Origin: Hydractinia symbiolongicarpus
Lineage: Eukaryota > Cnidaria > Hydrozoa > Anthoathecata > Hydractiniidae
Direction of reading: 5' to 3'
NCBI RefSeq assembly: GCF_029227915.1
Contig: NC_079889.1
Coordinates: forward strand, 5,334,001 to 5,394,000
DNA length: 60,000 nucleotides
The translations under genes and the position numbers were made by a program. Shown in pieces: positions 58,301 to 60,000 of this stretch (positions are counted from its first letter, which is position 1; each line of letters opens with the position of its first letter). The notes beneath the pieces were generated by a model, which was not told where the DNA came from, did not search any database, and worked only from the letters and a program-made list of their open reading frames with translations.

Positions 58301-58637
58301 TGTTTGTTTGTTTTTATAACAAAACTTAACACTTAAAAGCTCTTTTCTAATAACTGGTTTTGTATAGACAGCGCTATATGCTGTTCCAAACCATATTTAC
58401 ACTTTAGTCTCTTGCTAACATTGCTTCTGGACGTCAAAAAAAAGGTAACTTACAGCTATATAGAAATATTTAAAATTTTATCATACATATACATACCGCT
58501 AACTGAGATATGTCCCTTTCTAATAAATCTGCTAGCTTGGCTATTAGTCTTCCTCTTTTTGAAGCATCCATAGTTCTCCATTCAGATTTAAGTTTAAATG
58601 CATTTTTTGCTGCTACAACAGCTTTGTCTACATCCAC
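49303..58637 (-). CDS. Aldehyde dehydrogenase, ALDH1/2 family, 12 3'-terminal exons
   Basis: Exons, 5' to 3': 58497-58637, 55569-55695, 54962-55023, 54564-54692, 53692-53805, 53438-53540, 52735-52919, 51617-51781, 51314-51471, 50877-50951, 49737-49776, 49303-49332 (stop at 49303-49305). Phases agree: 1329 nt, 442 aa. The family oxidises aldehydes to acids with NAD(P)+. The essential residues are present: PWNFP (Asn), KPAEQTP (Lys), LELGGKSP (catalytic Glu), GQNCCAGSR (nucleophile Cys, codon 52861-52863), EEIFGPV (Glu), and the C-terminal [10 protein letters not shown] then [17 protein letters not shown]. The last 10-codon exon was placed by its acceptor and match to the ALDH2 C-terminus. About 45-70 N-terminal residues, including any mitochondrial presequence, lie beyond 58638 and probably past the window, so cytosolic ALDH1-like and mitochondrial ALDH2-like cannot be told apart. 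The 2.8-kb intron 55696-58496 holds a SINE and a dispersed repeat. Confidence 0.95.
50188..50322. mobile_element. 135-bp MITE with TA target duplication
   Basis: The left end is CAATATAAACTGTTTTGTCT. The right end read in reverse is CAATGTAAACTATTTTTATC. TA flanks both sides, as for Tc1/mariner-type elements. Inner words ATATTACCCGAGG and CCGAGGCTAATATT are also inverted. It is in the ALDH intron between exons 50877-50951 and 49737-49776. Confidence 0.75.
51841..51900. repeat. 12-bp minisatellite, five copies
   Basis: Five copies of ATTCATACACTC (some ending TT, one with ATTGATAC), directly before exon 51617-51781 of the ALDH gene in transcript order. Confidence 0.9.
55881..56095 (+). repeat. 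tRNA-derived SINE, family 1, copy B
   Basis: CTGTGCAGGAAACCGGGGTT, CCTTGGCGGGAATTCAATAT, GATTAACCCAAGCCATGTGA and CCATGGCCCTTTCTG follow in the same order as in the copy at 18120-18388 read in reverse. The A-box end is worn. It is in an ALDH intron, antisense to the gene. Confidence 0.7.
56990..57610 (-). repeat. Long dispersed repeat, copy 2
   Basis: In reverse it matches 15880-16480 over several blocks (GTAGCTCTTTAGCTACC-like, CAGTTTGGCTA, GCAGTTAG.TAGGTAG, CAGCTTGT/CAGCCTC, TTGCAACTTC). Within it, 57011-57100 and 57470-57580 look like diverged tandem copies (TATTCTGTTTGTTATTAGAG / ATGCTGTTTTGTTATTAGGG). It lies in the long ALDH intron. Confidence 0.7.
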
Positions 58638-60000
58638 CTACAAATAATGCAAAGCATGAACTTATGCTCACCAAATTATAAGACTAGCTGGGACAATTAT
58701 ATACACACCACACAAGAATTAAGTCCTCCAGATGACTATAGCAAATAAGTATAACCAGCTGTTCAAATATATGTGTGACAAAAAAAATAAAATATGCAGT
58801 CTCTCATAGTCAGCCCTTGAAAATTACTGCTTGCGATCAGTAATTCTTCTTGGCACCAGCAGAAATTAATTGATGTATACCTGCAAAACAATTCTAAAGA
58901 ATGCCCAAGTTTACACTCTAGATGCTAGCGCTACAGGTTTCTCAAAAATAGTTTTGAGCATTCATTCTACGATTTATATAATTAGCACTGCTAAATTATG
59001 CTCATTTGCAAAATAAACTTTAACGAAGAAAATCTTGCTCTGCTGAGTTGGTTGTTGGGTGATTAGGGTAAGGAAAGAAAAAAATTGAAATGTCAGATAG
59101 ATTATTGCAAGTGTGAGCAGTATAGTTTACAAATCTGGTAAATGTAACTTGGCAACAAATGCTACATTTGCTTGTCCCCCTTTTAAAATAACTAAAAATA
59201 GTGTAAACAGAAAAAATATTGCATTCTATTATAGAATATTCCTACGCTCACAAAACATTCCCAACTATAAAACCTTGAACCACTAACTAGCTTTAAGCAG
59301 TGCTTTTTTAAAGTAGGGAAAAACTTCAGCAGCATTAAATCTTGTAGTTCAACAGGGTCCATCTATTTTTCTGATGTTTTTTGAAAGTTTTGTTTTCTCG
59401 TTAAAACACTTGTGTCCGTCTAGGTATGTGAAAATACAGCTAAAGCGGTGCAACAGCTAGGTTAGTTTACAACGCATATATGACGTTAAAACTGTTCTAT
59501 ATGGTGACCATTATTATTTGGAAAATTGCTACAACATAAAATCACAAAAGAAACAAAAGTGTTTTTCAGTATTTTTGAATTTCACACAAGTTAACTTTCT
59601 TAAGAGCATGTCCTTTAAGGCGTGAGTATACAAAAAGGGTGTGATATTTTAAAATGCTGTTAATTCACCAAAACTTTTTCGATACATCAATGTAAATATT
59701 TATAGAAAGCTTGTACGATTCCCTATATAATGGTATAAAAATTATTAAGCAAAAATAAAGTTTGAAGATTTAATAGACACAAATAAAAAACGACCCCTCT
59801 CCTACAAATGAGATCCCATTTACAAAACTACTAGGTTCTCAAGTTTGCTGTTTGCTTTTTGGGGATCACAAAACATTAATCTAAAAATGATTTTTAAATT
59901 TTTTCTTAACATTTTTTACATATTTTTTTCACGATTTTTAACCTCTGATCCTCGGAAAACTCATCAAATAACTCACCTTCTACTCAAACTCACAAAATAA
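58638..60000. other. Window end, presumably ALDH intron
   Basis: No further ALDH exon could be found on the minus strand up to the window edge, and nothing else was recognised. As the first ALDH exon seen starts in mid-protein, this stretch is most likely intron. Confidence 0.5.

Overview
The window reads as nuclear DNA of an AT-rich animal, most likely a cnidarian and possibly a hydrozoan. The evidence is genes split by many GT..AG introns, animal families (SNX9-type sorting nexin, 14-3-3, ILVBL/HACL2, ALDH1/2, an EGF-pentraxin membrane protein), and a crowded mix of repeats (tRNA-derived SINEs, non-LTR and BEL/Pao retroelement pieces, a Polinton/Maverick polymerase piece, many small inverted-repeat elements). 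The species placement is inference from general resemblance only. No rRNA, free-standing tRNA, CRISPR array or bacterial operon was seen. || Layout: (1) 1-7736, + strand, the 3' part of an SNX9/18/33-type PX-BAR sorting nexin, 11 exons, its 5' end outside the window. (2) 8458-9255, + strand, a complete single-exon 14-3-3 gene with TATA and CCAAT boxes upstream. (3) About 9.3-20.3 kb, a gene-poor stretch holding a pogo-like inverted-repeat element with a smaller MITE nested inside, hairpins, a minisatellite, a SINE and one copy of a long dispersed repeat. (4) 20311-33783, - strand, a complete ILVBL/HACL2 gene rebuilt from 17 exons (623 codons plus stop), one of them only 38 bp, with a LINE piece and a 795-bp inverted-repeat element in its introns. 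(5) 33.9-36 kb, repeats and a frameshifted BEL/Pao pol remnant. (6) 38095-41071, + strand, a three-exon gene for a type II membrane protein with one EGF-like and one pentraxin-like domain (356 aa). (7) 41.7-48.6 kb, a transposon graveyard: a second LINE tail, a possible piggyBac scrap, a decayed transposon-type ORF, a Harbinger-like element with a 22-bp minisatellite at one end, and a truncated Polinton-type DNA polymerase B. (8) 49303-58637, - strand, the 3' 12 exons of an ALDH1/2-family aldehyde dehydrogenase, its N-terminal exon(s) outside the window. || The host genes do not form an evident pathway cluster. HACL2 releases fatty aldehydes and ALDHs can oxidise aldehydes, but the two are separated by an unrelated gene and many repeats, so the link is only suggestive. 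No clearly new molecular system was found. The most notable items are the EGF-pentraxin membrane protein with a perfect 19-bp inverted repeat in its first coding exon, a minisatellite that looks grown from a transposon end, two tRNA-like SINE families present twice each, and a long dispersed repeat present in opposite orientations.
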